The position numbers and the translations under genes are program-made. Under the pieces are notes generated by a model, which searched no databases, was not told the DNA's origin, and was given only the letters and a program-made list of their open reading frames with translations. A stretch of 64,000 bases of DNA from Gilliamella apicola (GTDB lineage: Bacteria; Pseudomonadota; Gammaproteobacteria; Enterobacterales; Orbaceae): NCBI RefSeq assembly GCF_003202915.1, contig NZ_QGLP01000010.1:1-64000 (forward strand). Reading direction: 5' to 3'. Below are positions 38,401-46,894 of this stretch, piece by piece. Within the stretch, counting starts at the first letter, position 1. The number at the start of each line of letters is the position of its first letter.

Positions 38401-38692
38401 AATTTAATGCCGTTTGTCCGCCCATTGTTGGTAAAATGGCATCGGGTCGCTCTTTTTCAATAATTTTGCGCACGCATGTCCAGTGAATTGGCTCAATATA
38501 GGTGGCATCCGCCATTTCAGGATCGGTCATAATGGTTGCCGGATTAGAGTTAACTAAAATTACTCGGTATCCTTCTTCACGTAATGCTTTACATGCCTGA
38601 GCGCCTGAATAATCAAATTCACAAGCTTGACCAATAACAATTGGGCCTGCGCCAATAATTAGAATACTTTTAATATCTGTTCGCTTAGCCAT
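35477..38692 (-). CDS. carB: Carbamoyl-phosphate synthase large subunit
   Basis: The 1071-residue synthetase contains two homologous ATP-grasp halves: the N-half with [21 protein letters not shown] and the C-half with [21 protein letters not shown]. An MGS-like allosteric domain at the C-terminus (about 935-1071) binds UMP, IMP and ornithine in relatives. Full length and intact. It makes carbamoyl phosphate from bicarbonate, ammonia (from CarA) and two ATP, feeding argF here and pyrimidine synthesis. It starts one base after the carA stop. Confidence 0.98.
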   Translation of the reverse strand: MAKRTDIKSILIIGAGPIVIGQACEFDYSGAQACKALREEGYRVILVNSNPATIMTDPEMADATYIEPIHWTCVRKIIEKERPDAILPTMGGQTALNCALELEKQGVLKEFNVEMIGATADAIDKAEDRKRFDQAMKKIGLDTARSGIAHSLQEAYAVLEQVGFPCIIRPSFTMGGTGGGIAYNQEEFEEICTRGLDLSPTNELLIDESLIGWKEYEMEVVRDKNDNCIIVCSIENFDAMGIHTGDSITVAPAQTLTDKEYQIMRNASIAVLREIGVETGGSNVQFSVDPQTGRLIVIEMNPRVSRSSALASKATGFPIAKIAAKLAVGYTLDELSNDITGGKTPASFEPSIDYVVTKIPRFNFEKFAGCNDRLTTQMKSVGEVMAIGRTFQESMQKALRGLEVGACGLDEKIDDASDEKNLAKIRYELHEAGSDRIWYIADAFRAGFTVDEVFLLTHIDRWFLVQIEELVQIENRLKQQTINDLDQETLWQLKRKGFSDLRIAKLLNTQEQAVRDLRVQYDIHPVYKRVDTCAAEFSTDTAYLYSTYEQECEANPQFNRKKIMILGGGPNRIGQGIEFDYCCVHAALALREDGFETIMVNCNPETVSTDYDTSDRLYFEPVTLEDVLEIAHVEKPNGVIVQYGGQTPLKLARALEAAGIPIIGTSPDAIDRAEDRKRFQEVVDKLKLKQPVNATVTDIDEAVIKAEQIGYPLVVRPSYVLGGRAMEIVYNEQDLRRYFKTAVSESNNAPVLLDHFLDDAIEVDIDVIADGEQIVIGGIMEHIEQAGIHSGDSACSLPTHTLSPEILAELRKQAKQLAFELNVKGLMNGQFAVKDNQVYLIEINPRAARTVPFVSKATGLPLAKIAARVMTGQSLTKQNVTQEVIPPYYSVKEVVLPFNKFSGVDPILGPEMRSTGEVMGIGKTFAEAFAKAQLGSLSNMKKSGKALLSIREQDKPRLLEVAKRLIAHGFTIDATLGTAKALQQAGIACQIVKKENEGRPNIHDHIKNGEYSYILNTTSGRAAIEASKILRRSAIQYKVHYDTTMNAAYATTSALDYDPANSVIPLQALYQ

Positions 38693-38693
38693 A

Positions 38694-39854
38694 TTATTGC
38701 TCCTGCTTATAAATTTTAATTAATTCGATAAAGTGATCAAAAAGTGGCGCAGCATCGTGTGGACCAGGACTGGCTTCAGGGTGTCCTTGAAAACTAAATG
38801 CAGGTTTTTGATTATGATGAATCCCTTGTAATGAACCATCAAATAAGGATTTATGTGTAGCGCGTAAATGTGCTGGCAAGGTGCTTTCATCAACAGCAAA
38901 TCCGTGATTTTGTGCGGTAATCATGACACGATTATTTTCCAGATCTTTAACCGGATGATTCCCTCCATGATGACCAAATTTCATTTTGATAGTTTTAGCA
39001 CCACAGGCTAGTGCTAACAGTTGGTGCCCCAAACAGATACCAAAAACAGGAATATCGGTAGTCAGAAACTGCTTAATCGCTTCAATGGCATAAGTACAAG
39101 GCGCCGGATCTCCTGGACCATTTGATAAAAAGATACCATCCGGATTCAGTGCCAGCACTTCATTTGCTGGCGTTTTAGCGGGAACAACAGTTAACTTACA
39201 TCCACGCGCAACTAACATCCTTAAAATATTTTGTTTAACACCAAAGTCATAAGCAACAACATGATAAGGTAATTCACTTTCTGCTTTTGGTGTAGGATGC
39301 TCTTGTTGTCTTGTCCAAATACGATTAGTCCATGTGTAACTTTCCTTACAAGTCACTTCTTTAGCTAAATCTAATCCACTTAACCCTTTATAATTTAGTG
39401 CTTCCTGTTTGGCATTTTCGGCTTTATCTAATAAGGTCTGTTTATCATTAGCGGTAATGATCACACCATGTTGTGCCCCTTTTTCACGTAAAATACGAGT
39501 TAAACGACGCGTATCAATATCCGCAATTGCAATTACATTATGCTGTTTTAAATAACTGGAAAGATCCATTTCACTTCGATAATTGCTCGCAATTAACGGC
39601 AGATCGCGAATAATCAGCCCTTTTGCATAAATTTGGCTAGATTCGGCATCCGCACCATTTGTTCCTACATTACCAATGTGGGGATAAGTGAGAGTAACTA
39701 ATTGTTCCGAATAAGAAGGATCGGTTAGGATTTCTTGATAACCTGTCATTGAAGTATTAAATACTACTTCCCCAACAGTCTGTCCGTTAGCACCAATTGA
39801 TTTGCCAATAAATTGCGAACCATCTTGTAACATAAGGAGGGCATAAGTTTGCAT
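38694..39854 (-). CDS. carA: Carbamoyl-phosphate synthase small subunit
   Basis: The 386-residue glutaminase subunit supplies ammonia to CarB. An N-terminal CPSase domain ([29 protein letters not shown] split over residues 6-34) and a C-terminal class I GATase domain are present. The latter has the catalytic Cys in [26 protein letters not shown] and the His-Glu pair in [13 protein letters not shown]. The RBS AAGGAGG type (GGAGG before ATG on the minus strand) is absent or weak. Paired ARG boxes lie 13-51 bases upstream, so the promoter is under arginine control, as for the arginine-specific carAB promoter in E. coli. Confidence 0.98.
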   Translation of the reverse strand: MQTYALLMLQDGSQFIGKSIGANGQTVGEVVFNTSMTGYQEILTDPSYSEQLVTLTYPHIGNVGTNGADAESSQIYAKGLIIRDLPLIASNYRSEMDLSSYLKQHNVIAIADIDTRRLTRILREKGAQHGVIITANDKQTLLDKAENAKQEALNYKGLSGLDLAKEVTCKESYTWTNRIWTRQQEHPTPKAESELPYHVVAYDFGVKQNILRMLVARGCKLTVVPAKTPANEVLALNPDGIFLSNGPGDPAPCTYAIEAIKQFLTTDIPVFGICLGHQLLALACGAKTIKMKFGHHGGNHPVKDLENNRVMITAQNHGFAVDESTLPAHLRATHKSLFDGSLQGIHHNQKPAFSFQGHPEASPGPHDAAPLFDHFIELIKIYKQEQ

Positions 39855-39866
39855 GATTAAACAACC

Positions 39867-39905
39867 TTTGATTAAATAATCAATAATTATGAATAATAAT
39901 TCATT
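39867..39905 (-). promoter_or_regulatory. Paired ARG boxes of carAB
   Basis: TGAATAATAATTCA (39890-39903) is a perfect ARG-box core, and TGATTAAATAATCA (39869-39882) is a palindromic variant. As 18-bp boxes they are separated by 3 bp, the standard spacing for one ArgR hexamer. They lie directly before carA. Confidence 0.85.
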
Positions 39906-40064
39906 TAACTATTTTTTTAGGATCTAATGTTTGGCCATTTTATTACACTTTTTTGAACAAAAAAAGCGATATTATAAAAAATAATTAAATAATAAAATCT
40001 AATTTTTTAGACAATTCAAAGATTAAAAAATAATATTAACTAAATTAAAAATGTTTAGCTTGAA

Positions 40065-40082
40065 ATTGCATAATTATTCAAA
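40065..40082 (+). promoter_or_regulatory. ARG box upstream of argF
   Basis: TGCATAATTATTCA (40067-40080) differs from the ARG-box core at one position. It is 40 bases before the argF ATG. A second adjacent box is only weakly seen. Confidence 0.6.
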
Positions 40083-40121
40083 TAAAATCGTAACAATATT
40101 TACCGATATTAGGAGCTCAAT

Positions 40122-41132
40122 ATGCACGGTTTTTATCAACGTCATTTTTTACGTTTACTCGACTTTACCCCAGCAGAAATTAACCAGCTGATTCAGCTTG
40201 CTATCGAATTAAAAAAAGCCAAAAAACACGGTAGCGAAAAAAAACATTTAGTTGGTAAAAATATTGCCCTTATTTTTGAAAAAGACTCAACCCGTACACG
40301 CTGTGCTTTTGAAGTTGGTGGCTTTGATCAAGGAGCACAAGTTACCTATTTAGGGCCAAGTGGTAGTCAAATCGGACACAAAGAGTCGATTGCCGATACC
40401 GCTCGGGTATTAGGTAGAATGTATGATGGCATTGAATATCGTGGTTATGGGCAAGAAATTGTTGAAACTTTAGCAAAATATGCTGGCGTGCCGGTTTGGA
40501 ATGGTTTAACTACCGAAGCACACCCAACGCAAATTTTAGCTGATTTTATGACGATGAAAGAACATATTGGCGATAGAGCATTAAACAGTGTTAAATTTGC
40601 CTATTTAGGTGATGCACGAAATAATATGGGAAATTCCTTAATGGAAGGTGCTGCATTAATGGGGATGGAAATTCGCTTAGTTGCCCCAAAAGCTTGCCAA
40701 CCTGAAGCCGAATTAGTACAAAAATGCCAAGAAATCGCTAAAACCACCGGTGCTAAAATTATTTTAACGGAAGATGTTGCTTCAGGTGTCAAAGATGTAG
40801 ATTTTCTTTATACTGATGTATGGGTCTCAATGGGTGAGCCTAAAGAAGTGTGGGACGAACGAGTAAAATTATTAACACCATATCAAGTCAATCAAAATGT
40901 TATCGAATTAACTGGCAACCCAAATGTGAAATTTATGCACTGTTTACCGGCTTTCCATGATATGAATACCACTGTGGGCAAACAAATGTCGGCTCAATAT
41001 GGTTTGCAAAATGGTTTAGAAGTGACAGATGAAGTCTTTGAATCAAAACATAGCATTGTATTTGACGAAGCGGAAAACCGCCTCCATACGATAAAAGCGG
41101 TAATGGTTGCAACGTTAGCGAAAGACGAATAA
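40122..41132 (+). CDS. argF: Ornithine carbamoyltransferase
   Basis: The 336-residue enzyme makes citrulline from ornithine and carbamoyl phosphate. The carbamoyl-phosphate site DSTRTRC (S-T-R-T-R), the [11 protein letters not shown] loop, the ornithine-binding VSMGE and MHCLPAFHD motifs are all intact. The RBS AGGAGCT precedes the ATG. It is divergent from carA, which supplies its substrate, and both have ARG-box sequences in the 267-base region between them. A terminator follows about 50 bases downstream. Confidence 0.98.
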   Translation: MHGFYQRHFLRLLDFTPAEINQLIQLAIELKKAKKHGSEKKHLVGKNIALIFEKDSTRTRCAFEVGGFDQGAQVTYLGPSGSQIGHKESIADTARVLGRMYDGIEYRGYGQEIVETLAKYAGVPVWNGLTTEAHPTQILADFMTMKEHIGDRALNSVKFAYLGDARNNMGNSLMEGAALMGMEIRLVAPKACQPEAELVQKCQEIAKTTGAKIILTEDVASGVKDVDFLYTDVWVSMGEPKEVWDERVKLLTPYQVNQNVIELTGNPNVKFMHCLPAFHDMNTTVGKQMSAQYGLQNGLEVTDEVFESKHSIVFDEAENRLHTIKAVMVATLAKDE

Positions 41133-41181
41133 TATAGTTGATTATCACTGATGCTTAGCTTGATTTAGCTAAACCGTTTTT

Positions 41182-41206
41182 TGCCGACTTTAAGTCGGCA
41201 TTATTT
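41182..41206 (+). terminator. Terminator of argF
   Basis: TGCCGAC and GTCGGCA flank a TTTAA loop, followed by TTATTTTAT. Confidence 0.82.
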
Positions 41207-41228
41207 TATCTAACAGACCTTTAACATA

Positions 41229-41726
41229 ATGACAAAACAAGAGCGAAATAGAGACTTTAAAAAATATGTCCAATTAACAAATCCTATCCATCTACTCGCG
41301 GTGGGTTTAGGATCGGGAATGTCACCTATTATGCCCGGCACAATGGGATCAGCAATGGCAATTCCACTTTGGCTGCTATTTGATGGTTTGCAACCGTATT
41401 TATATTGGGTGTTAATAGTTGTCGCCTTTATTTTTGGTTGTTTTTTATGTCAAAAAACTTCAGATGATACCCACACCCATGATTCTGGGCATATAGTATG
41501 GGATGAATTTGTTGGTATGTGGATTACCCTATTTTTTATTCCACAAATATCTGTTTTATGGATTGCTATTGCTTTTGTCGCTTTTAGAGTCTTTGATATG
41601 GCAAAACCTTGGCCAATCCGCTGGTTTGATAAACGCATGCCGGGTGGATTTGGTATTATGGTTGATGATGTGATCGCCGCAATCTTTTCATCATTAACGG
41701 TTTATGCGTTAACCTTTATCATTTAA
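41229..41726 (+). CDS. pgpA: Phosphatidylglycerophosphatase A
   Basis: The 165-residue inner-membrane enzyme dephosphorylates phosphatidylglycerol phosphate. Diagnostic stretches are NPIHLLAVGLGSGMSPIMPGTMGS, HIVWDEFVGMWITL, FRVFDMAKPWPIRWFD and GGFGIMVDDVIAA. About four hydrophobic segments are seen. In E. coli it lies after thiL-ribE; here it follows argF. Its stop codon lies inside a perfect 16-bp inverted repeat. Confidence 0.95.
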   Translation: MTKQERNRDFKKYVQLTNPIHLLAVGLGSGMSPIMPGTMGSAMAIPLWLLFDGLQPYLYWVLIVVAFIFGCFLCQKTSDDTHTHDSGHIVWDEFVGMWITLFFIPQISVLWIAIAFVAFRVFDMAKPWPIRWFDKRMPGGFGIMVDDVIAAIFSSLTVYALTFII

Positions 41727-41751
41727 AGATAGATTTATCTTTAAATGATAA
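41716..41751. terminator. Long perfect hairpin over the pgpA stop, between pgpA and nadK
   Basis: TTATCATTTAAAGATA and TATCTTTAAATGATAA form a perfect 16-bp stem with a GATT loop. The left arm contains the last codons and stop of pgpA. It lies between convergent genes and may act as a bidirectional terminator, though there is no separate T-tract. Confidence 0.65.
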
Positions 41752-41775
41752 TTTACTTGAAGTAATAATTTTCCA

Positions 41776-42654
41776 CTAAAACATTTTCTGCGACCAACCT
41801 AGTTTACTCGAGAGATTATTAAAATAGTCATAATCTTTCGAATGGATTAAGTTAAATTCATAATCTGAGCGACGAATAATCACATCTTGTGTCGGTTTAA
41901 TCGGTAAAATAATTTGGCTATCACAAGCAATATTAAGATCCAACGCGGTTGTGGGAAATTTAAGATGGATAGGATTATCACTTTTTATTACCAATGGTCT
42001 AACCGCTAACGAGTGTGGAAACATTGGTGTAATAATTAACGCATCTAAATGTGGCGCAAGAATCGGACCACCGGCCGATAGTGAGTACGCGGTTGAACCG
42101 GTCGGTGTGGCAATAATTAAGCCATCTGCATGCTGCGAAAATGCATTACGCTCATTGATATAGACATCATAATCAATCATATGGGCAACTGTATTGGGGG
42201 TAACCACTATTTCATTTACCGCAAAACCAGAATTAATTAACTGACCATCACTATAAATTGATACTTCCAATAAAAATCGAGGATCATCATCATATTCACC
42301 TTTGATAACTGGGGTTAATTGTTCGATGACATGATCATGAGAAATATCGGTTAAAAAACCTAAATTACCACGATTTACGCCAATGACTTTGATTTTATAG
42401 TGTGATAAGTGACGGGCTGAACGCAACATATTACCATCGCCACCCACCACAATGGCTAAATCGGCTTGCTCACCAATAGTATCTAATGATGCATATACAT
42501 TGTTAGGGAATTTAATGTATTGAGCTAATTGATCTTCAACCAAAACTTCAATACCTAAGTTAACTAGCCAGTCATATAGTACTTGGTGAGTTTCAATCGC
42601 CTCTAACTTACGTGGAATCCCAACCAAACCAACACATTTAAATGGTCTACCCAT
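41776..42654 (-). CDS. nadK: NAD kinase
   Basis: The 292-residue enzyme makes NADP from NAD. The GGDGNML motif (in VVGGDGNMLRSARHL) has the catalytic Asp, and further conserved parts are GVNRGNLGFLTDI, NEIVVTPNT, HADGLIIATPTGSTAYSLSAGGPI and PMFPHSLAVRP. It is divergent from grpE. In E. coli nadK sits between grpE and recN; here the grpE-nadK neighbourhood is kept and recN has moved away. Confidence 0.97.
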   Translation of the reverse strand: MGRPFKCVGLVGIPRKLEAIETHQVLYDWLVNLGIEVLVEDQLAQYIKFPNNVYASLDTIGEQADLAIVVGGDGNMLRSARHLSHYKIKVIGVNRGNLGFLTDISHDHVIEQLTPVIKGEYDDDPRFLLEVSIYSDGQLINSGFAVNEIVVTPNTVAHMIDYDVYINERNAFSQHADGLIIATPTGSTAYSLSAGGPILAPHLDALIITPMFPHSLAVRPLVIKSDNPIHLKFPTTALDLNIACDSQIILPIKPTQDVIIRRSDYEFNLIHSKDYDYFNNLSSKLGWSQKMF

Positions 42655-42737
42655 AAAATATCCTTGTTTATTTTTGACTTAAGTACAATTATTTTTTAGT
42701 TATCAATTAAAAAACACGATATCATCTTATCGTTAAA

Positions 42738-42766
42738 CTTGTAATAATAAAAATTATCCCCATAAT
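42738..42766 (+). promoter_or_regulatory. Sigma-32 heat-shock promoter of grpE
   Basis: CTTGTAA (42738-42744) and CCCCATAAT (42758-42766) agree with the sigma-32 consensus (CTTGAAA, 11-15 bases, CCCCATNT); 14 bases separate CTTGTA from CCCCAT. It lies 43 bases before the grpE ATG. Confidence 0.8.
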
Positions 42767-42808
42767 AACTGTTATTCACTAAGTTTTCGACTAAATTTGG
42801 AGTACCGT

Positions 42809-43393
42809 ATGACTGAACAAGAGAACAATATGTCAGAAAATGAAACAAACATTGAAACCGCTGCTGAGCAAACAACTGAAGAACAAACCCCATCACAAGT
42901 AAGTGTTGAAGAGCAGTTAAAGGCTAAAGATGCACGTATTGCTGAACTTGAACAAGCATTACAAATTGCTAAGAAAAATGAAAGCGAAGCAATGATTCGT
43001 GCTCGAGCAGAAATTGATAATGTTCGCAAACGTGTTGAGCAAGATGTGGATAAAGCGCGTAAATTTGCGCTAGAAAAATTCTCAAATGAGCTACTACCGG
43101 TGATTGATAATCTTGAGCGTGCGTTAGAATCTACCGATAAAAACAATCCAGAACACCAAGCAACAGTGGAAGGGTTAGAGTTAACCTTGAAATCATTTTT
43201 AGATACGGTCAAAAAATTTGGCATTGATGTAATCAATACAGCTGATTCACAACTCAATCCAGATCTGCACCAAGCAATTAGTATGGTTGAATCGCCTGAA
43301 CATCAGTCAGGACAGATTGTAAATACTATCCAAAAAGGCTATACACTTAATGGCCGACTCATTCGACCGGCGATGGTAATTGTCGCTAAATAA
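42809..43393 (+). CDS. grpE: Nucleotide exchange factor GrpE
   Basis: This 194-residue co-chaperone releases ADP from DnaK. An acidic, disordered N-terminus is followed by a long coiled coil (about 35-110, including ALQIAKKNESEAMIRARAEIDNVRKRVE split) and the C-terminal beta domain with LNPDLHQAISMVE, GQIVNTIQKGYTLNGRLIRPAMV. A longer frame from TTG at 42797 exists, but TTTGGAG before the ATG at 42809 marks the start and gives the usual length. A sigma-32 promoter precedes it. Confidence 0.96.
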   Translation: MTEQENNMSENETNIETAAEQTTEEQTPSQVSVEEQLKAKDARIAELEQALQIAKKNESEAMIRARAEIDNVRKRVEQDVDKARKFALEKFSNELLPVIDNLERALESTDKNNPEHQATVEGLELTLKSFLDTVKKFGIDVINTADSQLNPDLHQAISMVESPEHQSGQIVNTIQKGYTLNGRLIRPAMVIVAK

Positions 43394-43409
43394 TGGTCAC
43401 TTAAACGAA

Positions 43410-43433
43410 AAACCGCCAAATTAGTGGCGGTTT
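43410..43433. terminator. Terminator between convergent grpE and def
   Basis: AAACCGCC and GGCGGTTT form a stem. On the minus strand a T-run follows, best suited to def; the plus-strand exit is weaker. Confidence 0.8.
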
Positions 43434-43436
43434 ATG

Positions 43437-43949
43437 CTATCGATTCTTTTGCTCTTCACGAGCTAGTTTTTTCATCTTTTGTTCAATACGTTGACGCTTT
43501 AATGGCGAGAGATAATCGACAAACAGTTTTCCTTTTAAGTGATCCATTTCATGCTGAATACAAATCGCCAATAGTTCATCAGCATCAATTTCATAAGGAT
43601 TACCCTCACGATCTAATGCTTTGATCTTGATTTTTTCTGATCTTGGTACAAATCCACGGCAGTCAGGTATCGACAAACATCCCTCTTCAATGCCAGTTTC
43701 GCCTTCTTGGCAGATCACTTCCGGATTGATAATCACATAAAGCTGGCTTCGATCTTCTGACACATCAATTACAATGATCTGTTCATGCACATCTACTTGC
43801 GTCGCTGCAAGTCCAATACCATTTTCAGCGTACATGGTTTCGGTCATGTTATCGATAATTTCTTGTAGCTCTGGTGTAAAATTAGAGACAGGCTTTGCGA
43901 TTTTGCGAAGTCGTTCGTCTGGGAAACGTAATACCGGTAAAATAGCCAT
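43437..43949 (-). CDS. def: Peptide deformylase
   Basis: The 170-residue iron/zinc hydrolase removes the formyl group from nascent proteins. All three motifs are present: [19 protein letters not shown] with Cys91, and [12 protein letters not shown] with His133, Glu134 and His137. It is divergent from dprA as in E. coli, but fmt and rsmB, the usual downstream genes, are replaced here by the convergent grpE. Confidence 0.97.
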   Translation of the reverse strand: MAILPVLRFPDERLRKIAKPVSNFTPELQEIIDNMTETMYAENGIGLAATQVDVHEQIIVIDVSEDRSQLYVIINPEVICQEGETGIEEGCLSIPDCRGFVPRSEKIKIKALDREGNPYEIDADELLAICIQHEMDHLKGKLFVDYLSPLKRQRIEQKMKKLAREEQKNR

Positions 43950-44109
43950 AAATTCTTCGATCTACTCCTCAATTTTGTGTTTTTTCAGATTCGCCTACAT
44001 TGTAAACATTTATGATGCTGGTGAATAGCCTTAGTTGACTATTGGTCAAATATATCTAATCAATTCCAGATATGGCACCAAGCAACGATGTAGATGAAAA
44101 AGGACAGTA

Positions 44110-45231
44110 ATGAGTAAATATGAATTTTTATTACGAATTTCAATGCTTGGTCATAAAAGAATGGGCTGTTTTGAGCGAATTAGTCTTTGCTTTAGCAATG
44201 GTCTGCCAAATAACATCAATGATGTATCGTTATTGTTAGATAAACTAGGTTTATCCAAAACGGTTCAAGAGCAATTTTTTCAAACCTCTTATCTTCATTT
44301 TGAACCAGTACTCGATTGGTTAGCCACACCTTATCCTGCCAAATATTTGATTGCCTATTGTGATTCCGATTATCCAATATTGCTTAAACAGATAAGTTCA
44401 CCACCGCCATTGTTATTTGTTATGGGCAATAAACAGTTATTACATTCACCACAAATTGCGATGGTAGGTAGTCGTGAATTTAGTGAGTATGGTGCACAAT
44501 GGGGACGATATTTTGCTAGTGAATTAGCCATTAATGGTTTGACGGTAACTAGCGGACTGGCACTGGGTTTAGATGCGATCTGTCATCGTGGTGCACTTGA
44601 GGTATCAGGAAATACTATTGCCGTTTTGGGGAGCGGTTTAGCGCAAATTACACCTCGTTCAAATGTTAGATTAGCCAATGATATTTTGGCACAAAATGGG
44701 GCTATCATTTCAGAATTTTATCCATTTGAAAAAGCAAGATCCGAATACTTTCCGCGCCGCAATCGTATTATTAGTGGATTAAGTTTAGGGACATTTGTGG
44801 TTGAGGCATCGGAAAAAAGCGGATCACTTATTACTGCTCGTTATGCGCTTGAACAAAATCGTGATGTGTTTGCATTGCCGGGGGATATCGATAATCAAAA
44901 TAGCCATGGTACTCATTATTTAATCAAACAAGGTGCCTATTTAGTCACCGAACCAACTGATATTTTAGAACATTATAGTGGCTTTTTATCCACAATTGAA
45001 AGACAAAGTGATTTTGATAACCAAGAGAGTAATAGTGTGTTATATCCTGACATTTTTGCCGTTATTCACCATCAACCAATTCCAGTTGATACCATTGCGT
45101 CCCTTGTTAATTTACCCATTCCTGAGCTAACCATTAAATTATTAGACATGGAAATAGCAGGATTAATCATTACCGTCACGGGTGGTTACATTCGTAACCG
45201 AACAAGAACCGCACAAGATACTGTGCGATAG
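44110..45231 (+). CDS. dprA: DNA-processing protein DprA (Smf)
   Basis: The 373-residue protein has an N-terminal SAM-like part, a central Rossmann-type DprA core (about 65-285) and a C-terminal winged helix (ending about 370). The core contains YPILLKQISSPPPLLFVMGN, IAMVGSREFSEYG, TSGLALGLDAICHRGAL, VLGSGL, ISEFYPFEKARSEYFPRRNRIISGLS and the loop RYALEQNRDVFALPGDIDN. DprA protects incoming single-stranded DNA and loads RecA during transformation, and may have other roles. The RBS is AAAAGGACA. The gene smg and topA, its E. coli neighbours, are not next to it. Confidence 0.96.
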   Translation: MSKYEFLLRISMLGHKRMGCFERISLCFSNGLPNNINDVSLLLDKLGLSKTVQEQFFQTSYLHFEPVLDWLATPYPAKYLIAYCDSDYPILLKQISSPPPLLFVMGNKQLLHSPQIAMVGSREFSEYGAQWGRYFASELAINGLTVTSGLALGLDAICHRGALEVSGNTIAVLGSGLAQITPRSNVRLANDILAQNGAIISEFYPFEKARSEYFPRRNRIISGLSLGTFVVEASEKSGSLITARYALEQNRDVFALPGDIDNQNSHGTHYLIKQGAYLVTEPTDILEHYSGFLSTIERQSDFDNQESNSVLYPDIFAVIHHQPIPVDTIASLVNLPIPELTIKLLDMEIAGLIITVTGGYIRNRTRTAQDTVR

Positions 45232-45262
45232 CCAAAAGGTTGAGGAAAGTTTTTTACCTAAA

Positions 45263-45319
45263 AAACCGCTGTAAAAGTGAGGTGACCCCATAAAGTTGGA
45301 CACTTTTATTAAGCGGTTT
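45263..45319. repeat. Inverted repeat with an IS3-type terminal-like loop, between dprA and rraA
   Basis: AAACCGCT and GTAAAAGTG (45263-45279) pair with CACTTTTAT and AGCGGTTT (45301-45319), apart from a small internal loop. The 21-base loop includes TGACCCCATAAAGTTGGA, which resembles the ends of IS3-family (IS150-group) elements. The convergent genes on both sides suggest it may also terminate transcription. Confidence 0.5.
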
Positions 45320-45337
45320 ATAAATATGCTATGCGAT

Positions 45338-45829
45338 TTATTTATCGTCTATTTCAAGCGCAATTTCAGATAAGATAATGCCAGTATTATCAGCATAGAT
45401 AAAGTCGCCAGAGAAGAACGTCACGCCACCAAAGTTAACGCGAATATCTATTTCACCTACACCTTGATCATCAGAGCCGACAGGAATTGCCGCCAGTGCT
45501 TGTACTCCAATTTCAGCATCGGCGATATAATCAACTTGGCGCACCGCTCCATAAACAATGATACCTTCCCATTGGTTTTGCAGGGCAATATCGATTAATT
45601 CGGCATCTATCAATGCTCGACGCACCGAACCACCGCCATCAATAACCAGTACTTTTCCTGCACCATCGGATTGTAACACTTCGTACAATATGCCGTTATC
45701 CTCAAAACATTTCACTGTAACAATCTGGCCTGAAAACGAAGTCACACCACCAAAGTTACTAAATATCGGTTCTACGACATTTACATCTTCTGGGTAGTAA
45801 TCGCAAAGAATTGATGTTTCAAATTCCAT
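45338..45829 (-). CDS. rraA: Regulator of RNase E activity RraA
   Basis: The 163-residue trimeric protein matches E. coli Rra[25 protein letters not shown] (residues 5-28), [54 protein letters not shown] type (here [22 protein letters not shown]). RraA binds RNase E and lowers its activity. Gene order menA-rraA is that of E. coli, where rraA is downstream of menA. It ends next to the hairpin and the convergent dprA. Confidence 0.96.
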   Translation of the reverse strand: MEFETSILCDYYPEDVNVVEPIFSNFGGVTSFSGQIVTVKCFEDNGILYEVLQSDGAGKVLVIDGGGSVRRALIDAELIDIALQNQWEGIIVYGAVRQVDYIADAEIGVQALAAIPVGSDDQGVGEIDIRVNFGGVTFFSGDFIYADNTGIILSEIALEIDDK

Positions 45830-45918
45830 GGTCGAGTCTCCTTTAACTGTAATATCTATTTGATTCTAGTATAACGCTAACATAAAGTAAAACTATATAA
45901 ATTTGGCATAAACGTGAA

Positions 45919-46821
45919 CTAGCTCAAAATAATACCCAAACAATAAAGTACATTAGTTAATAAAGCAAGTTTGACCATTTGTATTAATAACGGCGCTGCT
46001 TCTTTAGCTGTCTTAAATTTAAACACCAAATAAATATGTTTTATATATAGTGGTAACGTTAATAGAAATAATCCACTGTAATAAGTATGGAGATTTTGGT
46101 AAGCAAATAGCGCAAATAAACCCAATGATACCATTAATAAAAGAAAGTGATAACAACAACCGTAAGTTTTGCCAATCAAAACTATCAATGTCCGTTTATG
46201 ATTTTGTTTATCACTGTCATAATCACGTAGATTATTAATATTAAGCACTCCAACCGCCAACAAACCACTGGCAATTGCCGGTAAAGCTATTGATGCTGAT
46301 AACACTTTGGTCTGTAAATAGTCACTACCAATGACTGCAACTAAGCCAAAAAAAATCAGAACGGAGAGATCGCCTAGTCCAATATAACCATACGGTTTTT
46401 TCCCTATGGTGTAAGTAATTGCCGCAATGATTGCACCTAATCCCAATAAGACAAAAATCAGTAACTGTTGATAGTTATTACAGGCTAAAACGAGTAAAAC
46501 CAGCCCTGACATAATACATAGTATAACAGTAATCCAAAGCGCAATTTTCAGCTGTTCAAGGGTGATTAATCCCAGCTGTAATCCTCGTTTATGCCCTAAT
46601 AAGTTTTGCTGATCACTACCTTTAACTGCATCACCATAATCATTGGCCAAATTGGATAAAATTTGTAATAACGATGCGGTAATAATTGATAACAGCATAA
46701 TTAATAGATCAAAAGATTGTTGCCAATACGCAAGCGCATTTCCCATCAAAATAGCAGAAAGCGATAATACTAACGTTTTAGGGCGTAAACTAATCATCCA
46801 TGGATAATATTTATTGGGCAT
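45919..46821 (-). CDS. menA: 1,4-dihydroxy-2-naphthoate octaprenyltransferase
   Basis: The 300-residue membrane prenyltransferase attaches the polyprenyl tail to make demethylmenaquinone. UbiA-family metal-binding Asp motifs are seen in NLANDYGDAVKGSD (first) and NNLRDYDSDKQNHKRTL (second), with about eight or nine hydrophobic segments. It starts PWMISLRPKTL, typical for MenA. The presence fits a facultative anaerobe using menaquinone. It is upstream of rraA by 89 bases. Confidence 0.95.
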   Translation of the reverse strand: MPNKYYPWMISLRPKTLVLSLSAILMGNALAYWQQSFDLLIMLLSIITASLLQILSNLANDYGDAVKGSDQQNLLGHKRGLQLGLITLEQLKIALWITVILCIMSGLVLLVLACNNYQQLLIFVLLGLGAIIAAITYTIGKKPYGYIGLGDLSVLIFFGLVAVIGSDYLQTKVLSASIALPAIASGLLAVGVLNINNLRDYDSDKQNHKRTLIVLIGKTYGCCYHFLLLMVSLGLFALFAYQNLHTYYSGLFLLTLPLYIKHIYLVFKFKTAKEAAPLLIQMVKLALLTNVLYCLGIILS

Positions 46822-46894
46822 ACAACTGGTTATTTATTTTAGAAAATTAAGTAGTTATGATAACAGTAATTGATAGTATATTCACGTTTTTACA

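Noticed and set aside
39868-39883. TTGATTAAATAATCAA as an FNR site before carA
   Set aside because: FNR sites have four bases between TTGAT and ATCAA; here there are six. The sequence fits an imperfect ARG box beside a perfect one with standard spacing.
42772-43257. 161-codon open frame opposite grpE
   Set aside because: Serine-rich antisense shadow of the GrpE coiled coil.
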